Source: Brachypodius melanocephalos (taxonomy: Eukaryota > Chordata > Aves > Passeriformes > Pycnonotidae). Taken from it: DNA of 64,000 bases. The notes below the pieces were generated by a model. The model saw only the letters and a program-made list of their open reading frames with translations. It searched no databases and was not told where the DNA came from. Of this stretch, positions 24,701 through 36,024 are shown in pieces. Location: contig VZSR01003805.1 of assembly GCA_013398615.1 (NCBI GenBank), positions 710,120-774,119 of the forward strand, read 5' to 3'. Made by a program: the position numbers and the translations under genes. Position 1 is the stretch's first letter. Every line of letters starts with the position of its first letter.

Positions 24701-25745
24701 AAAATGCCATGGGCTGAGTGGGGATGTGCCTGCACTGTCCATGTTCAGTTGTATTATTTGAGTTTCCTCTCTGTGAGAAGGTGTTACCTGAGGCTGACAG
24801 GATGTGCTGGCCTCAAGATGAGTGTGAGCACTGACCTTGATCTATGTCTGTGACACAAGGCTGAGGTGGAGGCAGGAGTGTGCCTCCTCCTTTTGCATGG
24901 TGATTCTCTGGCTAGCACTCCTGTCCAGCAGGAGGGACACCTGGGCTACGCTCCTTTTTGGTGCCTGTAGACACCTGAAGGTCAATCTCAAAGGCCTCCA
25001 GCGCCTGCTCCATCAAAGATGATATTCTGAGTTACAAGAGAGAGACAAGGCTCCTGCCTCTGCTCTCACAAGTGTCTGAGTATTTCACATTTAGTGTTCA
25101 ATAGACCTCGTGCAGGAGTCAAGCCACCCCCATCCTTGTCCCCGGGCCACAGACGCATGCTTTCTCTGCCCTAATAATTATTTAATTACTGCCGCATGAA
25201 AAAGTTTCAACAGATGGTCTGGAGCTGAAAAAATTCTATTCCTGCAGGCCAAGGATTCAACAAAATTTGGACCCCACACTCCAGTGAGCCCTCTAGCAGC
25301 TGAGCCAGTAGAGCTGGCAGTAAGCCCTGAACCTTTTACTGAATTCTGTACTTTGTGATGTTTTCCCTCAGTGCCCAAGAAGACCATAGATAAAAGTGCA
25401 TAGGGACACGGGCAGCAAAGGAGAAAGCACTTTAAGGATGTAAGTTTTAGAAACATATGACTGAGGCAGTTCAGAGGTAGCTTTACTGATATCACTGGAA
25501 ACAGTTAAGGAGTGGGCATATTTGTAGCTTAAATCCAGTTGATAATATTTAGGATAACTCTTTTTTTATCAATAAATAGGTAAAGCATGCATCATATCTA
25601 ATCCTATCATTACCTTTTTTCTCCCACATTGCCCTAGCCTTCCCCACAGTTTTGCCTCTAGTCACTCACAGTCTTGCTGCTCCTTCTCTGAGTTCTGGAT
25701 CTACAGCAATATCCTTCACAGGGGAATGATACTGTTCTCTGAGAA

Positions 25746-25793
25746 TTTTTTTTAAAATTTTCCTTTTTCTTTTCCTTTTTTTTTTTTTTTTTC
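25746..25793. repeat. T-rich low-complexity tract
   Basis: T runs with C interruptions ending in a run of about 17 T. It might be the reverse of a retroposon poly(A) tail; no element body was recognised on its right. Confidence 0.85.
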
Positions 25794-28700
25794 TAACATT
25801 ATTATCTGAACAAAGCAGGATGCCAATTAATAGATTCTAAACTGAGAGGCCATTATGATCAGCTGCTTTGAGCAGCTCTATAAATCATGCCAAGGAACCT
25901 CACCCAGCCCTTTCCACAAAGAAATACACAGTCCAGTGTTGGGCATATCACATAGCACAGATCAATCTTCAGCAGCAATATGAGAATACCTCAGGAGGGT
26001 GGAAGGTCTGGCAGGACAAACAAGGCTGTGAGAGGGCAGCTCAAGCTGCCAGAATAATGCTGTGTGACAGATCAAAGAGAAACATTTATTTTAGGATTGG
26101 CAGATATACGAACGAAACATCTATCACAGATATCCAAAAGAAATTAAATTTGTCCTAAATGAAATTATAGTAACCATATCAAGAAAGATCAAGGGCCTAT
26201 CATACATTTTAAGTAAATTTTAATTGGGCTGTGATCTGGGGAAAGACAAGAGAGAAGGGCTTGATACAAATCCCTGCTGGAAACACCTGTCAGCATATTC
26301 TGTCTCTATTAGTATCATCGAAGTTACACAAGCTATAAGTGAATACAACTCAGTATCATCTTGAAAACAGCACATAACTGTTACCCACTGAATTTATATA
26401 ATATGTCCAAGGATAAAGCAGCTTATTTTTAGTTGACCATGTGTAGCAAACAGACCTAGAAACTGAGACTGAAATATGATAATACAGCGTTACCCTGAAA
26501 AGAGAAATGCAGCAACTAAAAACAAACACATAGTGAGTAATGAGAAAAAAAATCAGATTGACTACTCAGAGCAGGAAACCTTGATGCATTCAAAGCAAGG
26601 AAGAGTTAAAAAGAAAATCATCTGTTAAAATGAGCTTTGTATGCTGTGCTTGCATTTTTACAGACCATTAAAGATCTGTAGATCTGAAGAGTGACTTCAC
26701 CCCATACCACCTTGAGAGTTTCACATCAAGTAGGATTGCTTTATGTTTTTTCTCCAAACTAATTTATTTCTGACTCCTTATATGCTTTCACCACCCAGTC
26801 AGGGATAAAGTGAGGAATACTGCAAAACTTGTCCAAAGCTCTGTGCTTGGGCTGACTGCGGTCAATTGTATTTTGGGTCAACTTAGAAAGAGGTAGGGTT
26901 TGATTTTTCCCACTGATTTGCTGAAAATATAACTTTTCAGTGCACACGAAAAGGTAGTGTTAAAGTGTCCCACCTGCCCGTGTAGAGGGTGTGTACCTGG
27001 ATTCCACAGCACACTCTGCTACAGCCCTTCCCGGAGCTAAAGTGCGTGGGTAGGATATTTGGCTCCATCAAAGAGACTTCTACAAATGCCACTTCTGCAA
27101 GAGCAGAGGAGTTTCACAACCAGTAGAGGACAAGAATTTTGCTGCACTGGGAAGGAGGAGCAGCCCCAGGTTCTTTTTTCTGATCTTGTGTTGCTTCACA
27201 AGCTTTTTCCTGGTAGATGTTGCTCAATGTTTCACAGCACAACATAATTCAAAGTACAATGTTTGGGGCAGGTCTCTGGGCTGAACCAGAGACAGATGCC
27301 AAAGCCTGCTTTTTCCTCTGAGGTCTGGCCAGAAGGTGGGGACCACAGGCAAGGCTATGCCACCTTCTCCCTGGTCCCCATCACCCCATCTCTGGACTCC
27401 TGCAGACATCCACTGGTGACAAGGTCATTGGACATAGAAGGGAAAGACTGCACAAAAAACCCACATTTCACTGAAAGGCTCATCTAAAAAAACCCCTCTT
27501 TCCACAGGAGGCAATTAAAAGAAAGGGAACTTTCAGGGCCAATTATCACTTCAAACATTTGAGATAATAAGAATCTCAGTTTTAATTGTTGTTTCTGTTC
27601 AAAGGACACTTTTCAAATAATCATAATTTAATGAAAGATAAACCATGCTTGTACAACTAAATAAAACAGAACAGACACATTGGACTCAATAAATGCTCTA
27701 AAAATAACAACAAAAGAAAAATGTTGACAGAGGAACTTAAGAATCATTGGAAGTTTTTCAGAGGAAGAAGACAAATCTGATAGTGTCAGCCTGAAATATC
27801 TAAAATCTAAAGCAATCAACTGAAGCGTGCTTTTTCATCCTATACATTTCACATTTTTCCACATCCTGCTCAGAGCTACCTGCATAAGTAATGAGTGCAT
27901 TAATTAGCTAAAGATAAATAATCACTCATATATATCTCAATACATCTAGATATCTAGATATAAATATAAACTTTGTGTAAATTGTCTGTTAGCATATAGC
28001 TTGACTCTTGTTTCTTTGATCTGCTGATAATCTTCAAGTGTGGATTCCAGCAGGCCAAATATTTTTTATCTCTGCTGGGAGTATTTTTGGCAAGTTTTCC
28101 ATCAGTACGAAATGAGTTGGAAAACTCTGGTGAAACTTCAAAGCAACAGCTTAAGGTGATCTTTCATTTCATGAGTTTCAGACCATCTCTGCTGTTTAAA
28201 AACACACAGAGTTCTCCCTCCCTAGCTAACTTTGAAAAATTGAATACGATGACTTTATAAAAATCATACATGAGATATGTGAGAGATTTGTCACTTCTGA
28301 ATATAAGGTATTTTTTAAATTGTAGAGTTATTAAGCAATATTAAAGCCTCAAGTGCAGTCTTTTATTAATGTGCTCATTTGTACAAACAAATGGACTTTA
28401 AATCCTTTTATGCCTGAGTCATATTTGCTAGGATGGGAGGTGCATTTTCATTTATTCAACTGATTTCTGCTTTTCCACCCCATTTTGTTATAAATATCTA
28501 TTCTTCTCCATCCCACATTCTATGATACAGAATTTATGAGCTCTAGTATTGCCCTCAGATATTTACCACAAGTATTCAATAAATTAGAGATAAAGTGAAG
28601 CCCACTATAACTCATACTAGGAAGAGGGACAATCTAGCTAAAAATCCAAAGGGCAAAAAAGCAATCTTTTCCAGGGGCTAAATTCTAAGGTAAGGAAAGA

Positions 28701-29029
28701 CACAAGTGGGTATAATTAGAGGGAGAATAAAAAGAGGTCTCAGTAGTCATCTCTTCAAATATATCACAATAGGTCATCTGGACTCAGAGGTAAATGATGT
28801 GCAGAGAGCATTTAACTGTGCGTGCTCTTGAAACAACTGATCCAGTTATTAATTGTCCAGTCATTAACTAGGGCTGTGCAAACAGCTTAACAAGGTCAGG
28901 ATATGTTTGACTTCTTGAACATTATTTGCAATTACATTTCTCTCACTTTTAGTGTAATCATTATTCTTAAAAGAGTCTGCTTCCTTCTCAGAAGTCACAT
29001 TGCAGCAAAAATGCTACTGAAAGTCACTG

Positions 29030-29067
29030 AAAAAAAAAAAAGAAAGAAAGAAAAAAACAATAAAAAG
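29030..29067. repeat. A-rich tract with AAAG units
   Basis: A 12-base A run is followed by (AAAG)n and further A runs. It is simple sequence with nothing else seen. Confidence 0.85.
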
Positions 29068-31762
29068 ACCCAAACCCACAACATTTATATAATTATTGTT
29101 CCAACTCTGGACTAATTTCTTCGTAGGAAGAAACGTGACAGGGTTTGAACTATTTGGTCGCCATAATGTATACTTCCATCGCAAGAGAAAACAGAAACAA
29201 AAAAGCTTTAAAAGTAACCAGTTACAGAAACAAATTGTATCAATATGAACTGTTTCAATGTTTGTTCACTTGGTGATGGTTACATTGAAGGAAAAACAAG
29301 GAGAGGATGCCACTCTGGGAGACCATTTATTTTTTCAGAATGCTGAAAGAGCATGGGATCTATTGACCTGGAACAGCAGCAAGAACAAAAAAACAAGGCC
29401 AATGACAGTGCCTCTGGCAGCAGTTAAAAGCTGATGTTTCAGGGAAAGGGGAGACCAGAAGTCAGCACACACAAGTAAGCTTGCCAGAGCCACAGCACAA
29501 ACCAGTGATGGGCACACATTCGGGTTTTATCTCAGATGCTGTCTTGCTTTACAGCTGCTCCTACCGTATGGTACAGCAGGGTTTCTCTAACCTGCATTTA
29601 ATTGTGTGCCCTGCTTCTGCCTAGAGCCATCTGCAGACAGAGCAAGGATTGGCCCAGGGATGAGATTAACTCGTTCTCAGTTCATAAAAGGCTGCATCAA
29701 AGCAATAAAGAGCTGGGAGATGAGCAAGGCAGGTTAACTATGCTCTGTTAAAAGAATCATTGGCAAGGAAGGAAAAAAAAAAGGCAAGAGACAAATCAGG
29801 CACAAAGGCAGAATCTGCTTCTGCACCTACCAAGTGAATAGAGCAGGTATGCCACAGACACTACATCTGTAGATAACTTGTGTAACAGAAAAAATTCTCC
29901 ACTCAAAACAGGAACAGATGCAAATGCTATTCATCATGGCTAAAGGACCATTACAGACGGTTCTATTGAACGGGCAGCAGCACCAAAGAAGTGAAGGACT
30001 CCAGACACCACTGGATGGAGAAATGGGTCTGGATGGGATGTGACCTCAAGTCTATGGCTGTGTATGGTCAGTAACTTAGACTCACTGAGTTGGGTAAGAA
30101 CTGACACTAAGGGAAGGTTAGTCAGCACTTGGACATGAGCAGTGGCTGGAAATGGATGAGATCAGTCCTCATCTTTACATCGTGTCACTACCATGACTTT
30201 ACCATAAATGCTACTGAACCCATTTCCAGTCCTGAAGGCAGCACACACTGTCACACTCACAAACTTGGAGAATAAGAAGATGACCGGATCAACTGACATA
30301 GCCAGACCTGTTGGGTCTGTATCAGAGATGGGGACTCAAGTGGATGTCTGGATTTCCTTCAAAGACCTGCTTCTCAGCAGCAGTTCAGAGGCAGCACAGA
30401 GCAGAGGAAATTAGCTTCTATTTCTAGAACCAAAATGAATGCTTGCAAAAGATCAACTTCTTCTTTTAATAAATTCTTATCAGTAATGCTTCCATCGTTT
30501 GAGGCTGCACAGAGGTAGGGACACCTAGAAAAAAAAAATCCTGAAAATTAGTAGATTGTGGTCAGAAACAAATTCAAATACCAGCCTCCTCCTAAGCCTG
30601 CACTAACAACTTCAAAAATCCCAATACCATATTCCCTCTCTTCTTCCAATGCCTAGGATACAGCAATTAATAAAGTCTCATGGGGAGCTGCAGTGGCTCA
30701 GGACTAGGAACAACTGGGAGGCACTGACTTCTCAGTTCACCAGTGGTTCCATTACAATATATTTGTACAACAAATGCTGTAATTAAGGGTAGGTTAGGTT
30801 TACTCATCTCTTACTGCTCAATCAGGAACACCAAATAAGTGAGTTTGCCCTCAGATGACTGAAACAAGCATTTTTGTCTGTGAATATAGTTTGCTATGCC
30901 TTCATGGCAAAAATAAAACAATCACAGAATGTCGCATTAGTTTAAAAATTTTATGACACAGTAATGTTTCTCCAAACTTGAAATCCTTTTAAAAGTGGCT
31001 TAGAGAAAAAATAAAAACAGCTTCCAGAGTGTTTCACTGGCACATTAAGTAACACATTCTAAGTCCTGGAGGTGAAATGTTTTTAGCATTTATGAGAGCT
31101 CTGGGCTTCCAGTTCTCATGCTGAGACAGCTATTAATACATGACAGAAAGCATCTGTGATCTATTGCTTGCGGGGTTCAAACCCCAAAGCATCCAGAAAG
31201 TCTGTGCATAATCCTTCATCCACATGGCTGATTGACTGCACCACACATAAGTCACTGTGATGCATACACTCTGAAGTGACAGGTCCAAAATATAATGTAC
31301 TTTATAAATTATTTGATCTTAATTAGAACAAGAGTCATTTATACAAAAGTTTTCTTTTAGAAAAAGGCATAGGGCACTGAGAGATGTTAAGTCAGCATCA
31401 GTTCCCGTAAAACAGAGACAATATATATTTTAAGTCTTGCAGATATTAAGTGCACATTAAAAACTGGACTACGCTACTTTGAGTGAGAAAATGATTGCCA
31501 TTCTAATTTCCCACTAAACCAGACTGGAGCATCCTTATGAAAACAGCAGTCCTCTACAGGGAGAATAACAGCCCAGTCTTCCATTGGAAAATGCCTGGTC
31601 CATTTCTTTGATGTCCGAGCTTCTTTTAGACTCTGTGTGAGCACACCAGCAAGTACACTGGTGCAGGACCAGGGCCAAGCAGCTGCCCTGAAGTCAGGCT
31701 TTAACAAACCTTTCCGAATCATACAGCTTACATCACTTTAATGTTTCTACTCTGCACAGGTA

Positions 31763-31908
31763 TGGGGAGTTGTGTTGTTGTTTGGTTGGTTGGGGTTTTT
31801 TTGTTTTGTTTTTGGTGGTGGTTTTTTGTTTGTTTGTTTGTTTGTTTGTTTGTTGTTTGTTGTTTGGGGTTTTTTTGGGGGGGTGTTGGGTTTTTGTTTT
31901 TTTTTTTC
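31763..31908. repeat. G/T-only strand-asymmetric tract with (TTTG)n
   Basis: For about 145 bases the plus strand is almost entirely G and T (A/C on the other strand). It includes a (TTTG)n run of about seven units around 31827-31852 and G runs of 4-7 near 31866-31883. Minus-strand frames across it encode only low-complexity Lys/Asn/Thr/Pro/Gln-rich peptides and are not genes. Confidence 0.9.
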
Positions 31909-34900
31909 TGGAAGACTGGATCAAAGCTGTCTAGCTGGCAAGAGAGTTCAGTCACTTCAGTCAGCCTGGAAGTAGGTCTCATTTAAACTTGAATTTCGAG
32001 GAGGGCATATTTTCACCAGTTTGGTCTTCCTGAGTAATGTGATTACTTGTTTTCACCTGATGTGGCATTGGTGCCTGCTATCTAGCAGCTTTTGCCTGTT
32101 GGTGCAGTTTCTGCAATTAAGATGTCAAGCTGATAAGCAGGGAAATTATGTAAATGGTGTCTATGGGAATTCTGACTGGATGAAAATAAAGGGAAAGAAA
32201 AAGGTATAAAGGCAGTACCTGGAAAAGCATGCATCTTATAAGTAGAAAAGCATGTCTCTCTTTGCCAGCTTGTCTGAGAGCACTGTATGGCAGAACAGCC
32301 CGTGCTCTCCAATGCTTTGCCCTAGGAAAGCTTCAGGAAGGTCTGCAGCACAGCTTGTGAAGTGGCTTGTCACATTCCTGCCTCGGGGATGCATCCTGCC
32401 TTTCTCAGTCAGCTGTTTTCACTGGGGAGGGGGGGCTTTCTTCTGTAGGAACTCCCTACTGGGGAGCAGTAACTGTAAGTCTGAGCTCCTGAAAAACTTG
32501 TCTTGCTCATATCCCTGAAGTCACAGTATGGAAATGTGGATGTGAGACTTCATGATCTGGAGAGCGATTTTCCTAGGGACTTTTTCCTTGCACTTCAGGG
32601 GTGCTGACTCTGATTTTCCAAAATGCAGGTAACTCAGCTGGCCTGAACTGTAGGGGGAGGGTGGGGAACTCACGCACAACCTTCCTTGAAAAGGGACAGC
32701 TAATGTGCACAGCCATCACACACTCAGTTAATTGCACTGCACAACTGCAACCAATGCAGGGGGATGGGTACCCATCACCTCAGCTCACCTGGAAAATCTG
32801 TGCATGTTCTCACGTGCTGGAAACACACAATCTGAAACACATGACAGTACATCTGGGAACAGATAAGAATAGCAATTTCCCTTACTGGCTAGATTAACAA
32901 TTGTGGAGAACAGACACTCATGCCCCAGGACCTGCTGAGGATTCACAAGAGAATTGTGGTCAACTTTATTGTGTTTGAGCTTGAATTCTCTAATGTGTAG
33001 TCTTTTAAACTCACTTCATATGGGAAGAACCCTTGATTTGATTCTTTGCTTCCACAAAAACACATCACATTTGTTTATTTTCACCAATTTCAGTTCACTT
33101 CAATGCACAAGCAGAACCTTTGGGTTACAGACTTGATAGAAACTGCACCAAAAAAAAGAGAAAAATTAAAATCTAATTATTACCATTTAAAAACCTGCTG
33201 GGCTTAAAACAGGAAAAATGTATAATTTGGGTTTGAAGTGCTTAGACTGAGAATTGGGGTGCTACTACCTACGTGCTGAGTATGGCCTATGTGTGAGCCA
33301 GAGGCCGTGACATTTGCAGAGAGAAATGCACATAAATTCCAAATAGCACATTAGATTATTTTAATGTCTACAGTTATAAATTGCAACGGGCTGCAACTTG
33401 TCCTAGTGACAATCCACACATCCAGTGCTGTCTGGGTATTTTAGTCTTGCAAATGCCTTTTTTCTCCAAATGGGTTGCTCAGCAGTAATGATTATTCAGA
33501 GAAGAGTGGCAGACAGGGTCAGGCAGCAGCAGAATGAAAAGTGAAAACTTGAAAGATGCTAGATGAATATTTATGCAGAGCAATCTTCACTCTCAAATTA
33601 TGGCACATAATGGGATCAGCAAAGCTAACGGAATTCACGCTGCGTGAACTTCCTCTGTGAGAACTTAAGTTTAATCTGCACATAAGACTGACAACCCGTG
33701 AACACAGAGAAAACGTTCAATGGCATGTAAAAACTTCATTGAAATAATGTTTCTGACTATATCAATGTTCTGGCAATGACAGAATAAACAGCATTTTTTT
33801 TTCGGGCAGATTTTAAATCCACAGGCCACTTTTTTGAAATGGCATTCAAATATTGTCACAGCAGACCTTGTTCTTTTGTTTCATTGCTGATGTGGTATGT
33901 CCTACTGGCAACTGAAAAGCATCCATGGGAATTGAGTAACAAGGACAAGGATTTCAGAGCAGCCTGGCACTGACCATCTCTTGAAGGCTGGTGATGACAA
34001 GGAGCAGCCAGCCAATGTTTAGCTCTGATATTACAAGATTTGTTGGGGAATACTTTTTGTTGCAAAAACAAATGGCAGTTGGCTGACTTTGAAGAATCCA
34101 TCTTATTTTGTAAAATTTTATTCTCGAGGTGTCTAAATCTCAGTGCATATGGTTAGTGAAATCCATCCCTGTGCTGTAGGGTCAGCACAAGAGCACATAT
34201 CAGTTTACTTCTTTAAGGGGCTGCAGATTTAGTGCACAGATTAGGGCTGCATTTCATACATTCTGTATTTTTTGTGAGCAGGTCACTACAAAGCCCGAGA
34301 AGCTCTTATGACGCATCACTATGCACAAATTCCAAAACAATTGATCACCTGGGGGCTAAGCGCTTATACATTTAGACAGATAGCAAAACCTTTTATGTTT
34401 ATACAAGGGTCTTTTAAAACTTGCTTAGCAAGACCAGTTTTTTCCTTGATGTTTCTACAATATGTTGACATTGTTGCTGGTTAAAGTCTTAATTTAAAGT
34501 ATTAGAAAAAGTTTTCCTTACTATCTTTTAGTGTTTTCTTTTCTGAACTAGAGGCCCTGCTTCACCTCTGTACTGAATGCTTCAGCACATGTCTAATCCT
34601 CCTGAATTCAAGGATATATTAAAAAGCTCTATTGAATCCAGAGCTCTATGAGAAACTAGGAAAGAATGCAGTTCCAGCTATCTGAAATATCTGAACTCTT
34701 CAAAATACCCACAGTATGTATTATCTAAGTGTTTATGTCTGATCTTTTTTTTTTCTCCTCAATTTACACATCTATCATTATCCAAACGTATCAGAAGCAT
34801 GTCAGAGATAGCTGGCTACCTTATTTTGAATTTAATTAAATGAGAATATACAAAATAAAAGATGCAGAGTTTAGCCCATACCACTAACGCCACCTTTCCC

Positions 34901-35002
34901 TTCTGCTGCTAATTCGTTCAAGACGCCAAGTCCTGCCTGGGGCAGGGTCCGCTGTCCTGAGCGGGCACACCAGCCGCTTTACACGAGGGCCATACATAAC
35001 AT

Positions 35003-35021
35003 TTTATTCTATTTATTTATT
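35003..35021 (-). terminator. Cluster of AATAAA polyadenylation signals (minus strand)
   Basis: Three AATAAA hexamers on the minus strand (35003-35008, 35012-35017, 35016-35021) sit within 300 bases of the candidate minus-strand start in the CpG island. A leftward transcript from the island would meet them early. This pattern is known for unproductive upstream antisense transcripts at CpG-island promoters. The role here is inferred. Confidence 0.4.
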
Positions 35022-35205
35022 TTACATAATACTTTTCATTGAGAATTTTCTGATTTCCCTTCTAACTGCCCGGGGCCGTGGGGTTCCGGGTCCGGTTTTC
35101 CCCTCTCCTCGGGCGCGGAGGTGCACGGCAGCCCGATCACGGCACGGCTTTCCCGCACCCTTGCCCTGCCTGGGGCCTCCACCGCGCCGTGCCCGCGCTC
35201 CGGCC

Positions 35206-35245
35206 GCGTGCCCGACACAGAGCGCGCGTGCCCAACACAGAACGC
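35206..35245. repeat. 20-bp tandem duplication in the CpG island
   Basis: Two adjacent copies of a unit beginning GCGTGCCC, at 35206-35225 and 35226-35245, differ at only two positions. It lies beside the MEF2-like site. Confidence 0.9.
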
Positions 35246-35281
35246 GCACACACAATCCCCGAGCGCGTCTGTTTGTGCGTG

Positions 35282-35291
35282 CTAAAAATAG
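35282..35291. promoter_or_regulatory. Exact MEF2-consensus site (CTAAAAATAG)
   Basis: CTAAAAATAG fits the MEF2 consensus YTAWWWWTAR perfectly, and also when read on the other strand. It is the only A/T-rich block inside the GC-rich core, which makes it stand out as a deliberate element. MEF2 sites in promoters are associated with muscle, heart and neuronal expression (family knowledge). It could alternatively work as a degenerate TATA box. Confidence 0.5.
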
Positions 35292-35318
35292 ACGGGAGCG
35301 CCTAACAACTGCCTCCTG

Positions 35319-35349
35319 ATTGGCTGTCGCTGAGCGGCCGGCAGCCAAT
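35319..35349. promoter_or_regulatory. Paired inverted NF-Y (CCAAT) sites
   Basis: TGATTGGCTG around 35317-35326 and AGCCAATGGG around 35343-35352 are both extended NF-Y motifs in opposite orientation. Start-to-start spacing is 26 bases, between two and three helical turns. NF-Y pairs in CpG islands commonly set nucleosome-free start regions and can serve bidirectional promoters. Confidence 0.65.
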
Positions 35350-35389
35350 GGGCGCGCGGGGCCGGGGGCGCGGGGTTGGCGGGATGCGG

Positions 35390-35522
35390 GCAGGGGGCTG
35401 AGGGAGCACCCAGGGGAGGATGAGGGCAGGGGGCTGAGGGAGCACCCGGGGGAGAGTGAGGGCAGGGGGCTGAGGGAGCACCCGGGGGAGGATGAGGGCA
35501 GGGGGCTGAGGGAGCACCCGGC
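35390..35522. repeat. 36-bp minisatellite, about 3.7 copies
   Basis: Copies start at 35390, 35426, 35462 and 35498, each beginning GCAGGGGGCTGAGGGAGCAC, with only one to a few differences between copies; the last is cut short. The period of 36 keeps reading frames open in every frame without stops, which explains the long open frames on both strands here. G runs in each unit add quadruplex potential. The array lies immediately downstream of the paired CCAAT sites. Confidence 0.96.
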
Positions 35523-35573
35523 GGGAACGGGCGATGCCCGTCTGTCCCCGACCGCGAGCAGAGCCCTCTTTCT

Positions 35574-35621
35574 CTCGATCCCTCCCTGGCTCGATCCCTC
35601 CGTGGCTCACTCCCTCCGTCC
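35574..35621. repeat. 16-bp tandem repeat, three copies
   Basis: Units at 35574-35589, 35590-35605 and 35606-35621 share a CTC..TCCCTCC.TGG pattern, the third being most diverged. Together with the 20-bp and 36-bp arrays it makes the island unusually rich in short tandem repeats. Confidence 0.85.
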
Positions 35622-35896
35622 CGGGCCCTGCCTCCTCCCCCGCTCTGTGGGGGCCGCTGCCCACCCGCGCCGGCAGGGAGCGCTCCCGGCTGTGGCAGAG
35701 CGTTGCCGTCCTCACTTCTTAACAAAGGCAGTGCGCGAAAGAGTTAACTCCTTTACGGGAGGGAGTGTGTTACCAGTCTGTTTCCTTGTATTTTCGTGCA
35801 TTCTAAAGACATTTCGTGAACTTTCTTGTGTAAGCTAGTATCTGCAGTGACAGAGTAATAAATCGGGGAAACAACAGAACTGAAATAAAATAGAAA

Positions 35897-36024
35897 GGGG
35901 GGGGGGGGGGGGGGGTGTTTGTGTTTTTGTTTTTGGTGGGTTTTTTGTTTTTCGTGGGTTTTTGGGGTTTTTTGGGGTTTGGTTTGTTTTTTGTTTTTTT
36001 GTTTTTTTGTTTGTTTTTTTTTTG
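35897..36024. repeat. 19-G run followed by a G/T-only tract
   Basis: Nineteen consecutive G at 35897-35915 are followed by about 110 bases that are almost only G and T, with GGG to GGGG runs near 35938, 35956, 35964 and 35974. The strand asymmetry is the same as in the tract at 31763-31908. It starts about 160 bases right of the CpG island. The G run is the kind of sequence that sequencers misread, so its length is uncertain. Confidence 0.93.

Larger units (their letters stand above)
21767..35068. other. Non-coding stretch, no gene recognised
   Basis: About 13 kb of AT-rich sequence with only short open frames; the one at 23576-23923 (plus, 115 codons) has no domain I recognise. It contains T-rich and A-rich tracts (25746-25793, 29030-29067), a G/T-rich tract at 31763-31908, and a hairpin at 31166-31190 that imitates a tRNA T-arm. 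Minus-strand AATAAA signals cluster at 35003-35021, just left of the CpG island. Confidence 0.6.
35069..35737. promoter_or_regulatory. CpG island, probable promoter of an unrecognised gene
   Basis: Dense CpG dinucleotides and high GC begin and end abruptly within otherwise AT-rich, CpG-depleted sequence. In vertebrates such islands usually mark unmethylated promoters. Within it are an inverted CCAAT (ATTGG, 35319-35323) and a direct CCAAT (35345-35349) 26 bases apart, a classic paired NF-Y arrangement. A TATA-like/MEF2-like CTAAAAATAG lies at 35282-35291. G runs at 35358-35397 could form a G-quadruplex. The element order (CCAAT, then the A/T-rich box at 35291) would suit a leftward start near 35255. 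The cluster of AATAAA signals to the left instead suggests leftward transcripts end early and the productive direction is rightward. Open frames through the island (35320-35838 plus; 35282-35725 minus) are simple consequences of GC-rich repeats. I could not identify the gene. Confidence 0.75.

Noticed and set aside
24690..25030. GC-richer block suspected to be an exon or repeat
   Set aside because: No domain, repeat signature or clear splice sites could be identified by reading.
31166..31190. tRNA-like T-arm (GGGGTTCAAACCCC hairpin)
   Set aside because: The T-loop resemblance is good, but no acceptor stem, D-arm or anticodon arm can be found at the right distance on either side, and no internal A-box is seen.
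31728..31986. Open frames on both strands across the G/T tract
   Set aside because: They encode only Lys/Asn/Thr/Gln- or Phe/Val/Gly-rich low-complexity sequence produced by the simple repeat.
35282..35838. Long open frames through the CpG island (plus 35320-35838; minus 35282-35725)
   Set aside because: GC-rich sequence has few stops and the 36-bp array is a multiple of three, so frames stay open on both strands. The peptides are repeats of a 12-residue unit or Pro/Ala/Arg-rich, with no known domain.
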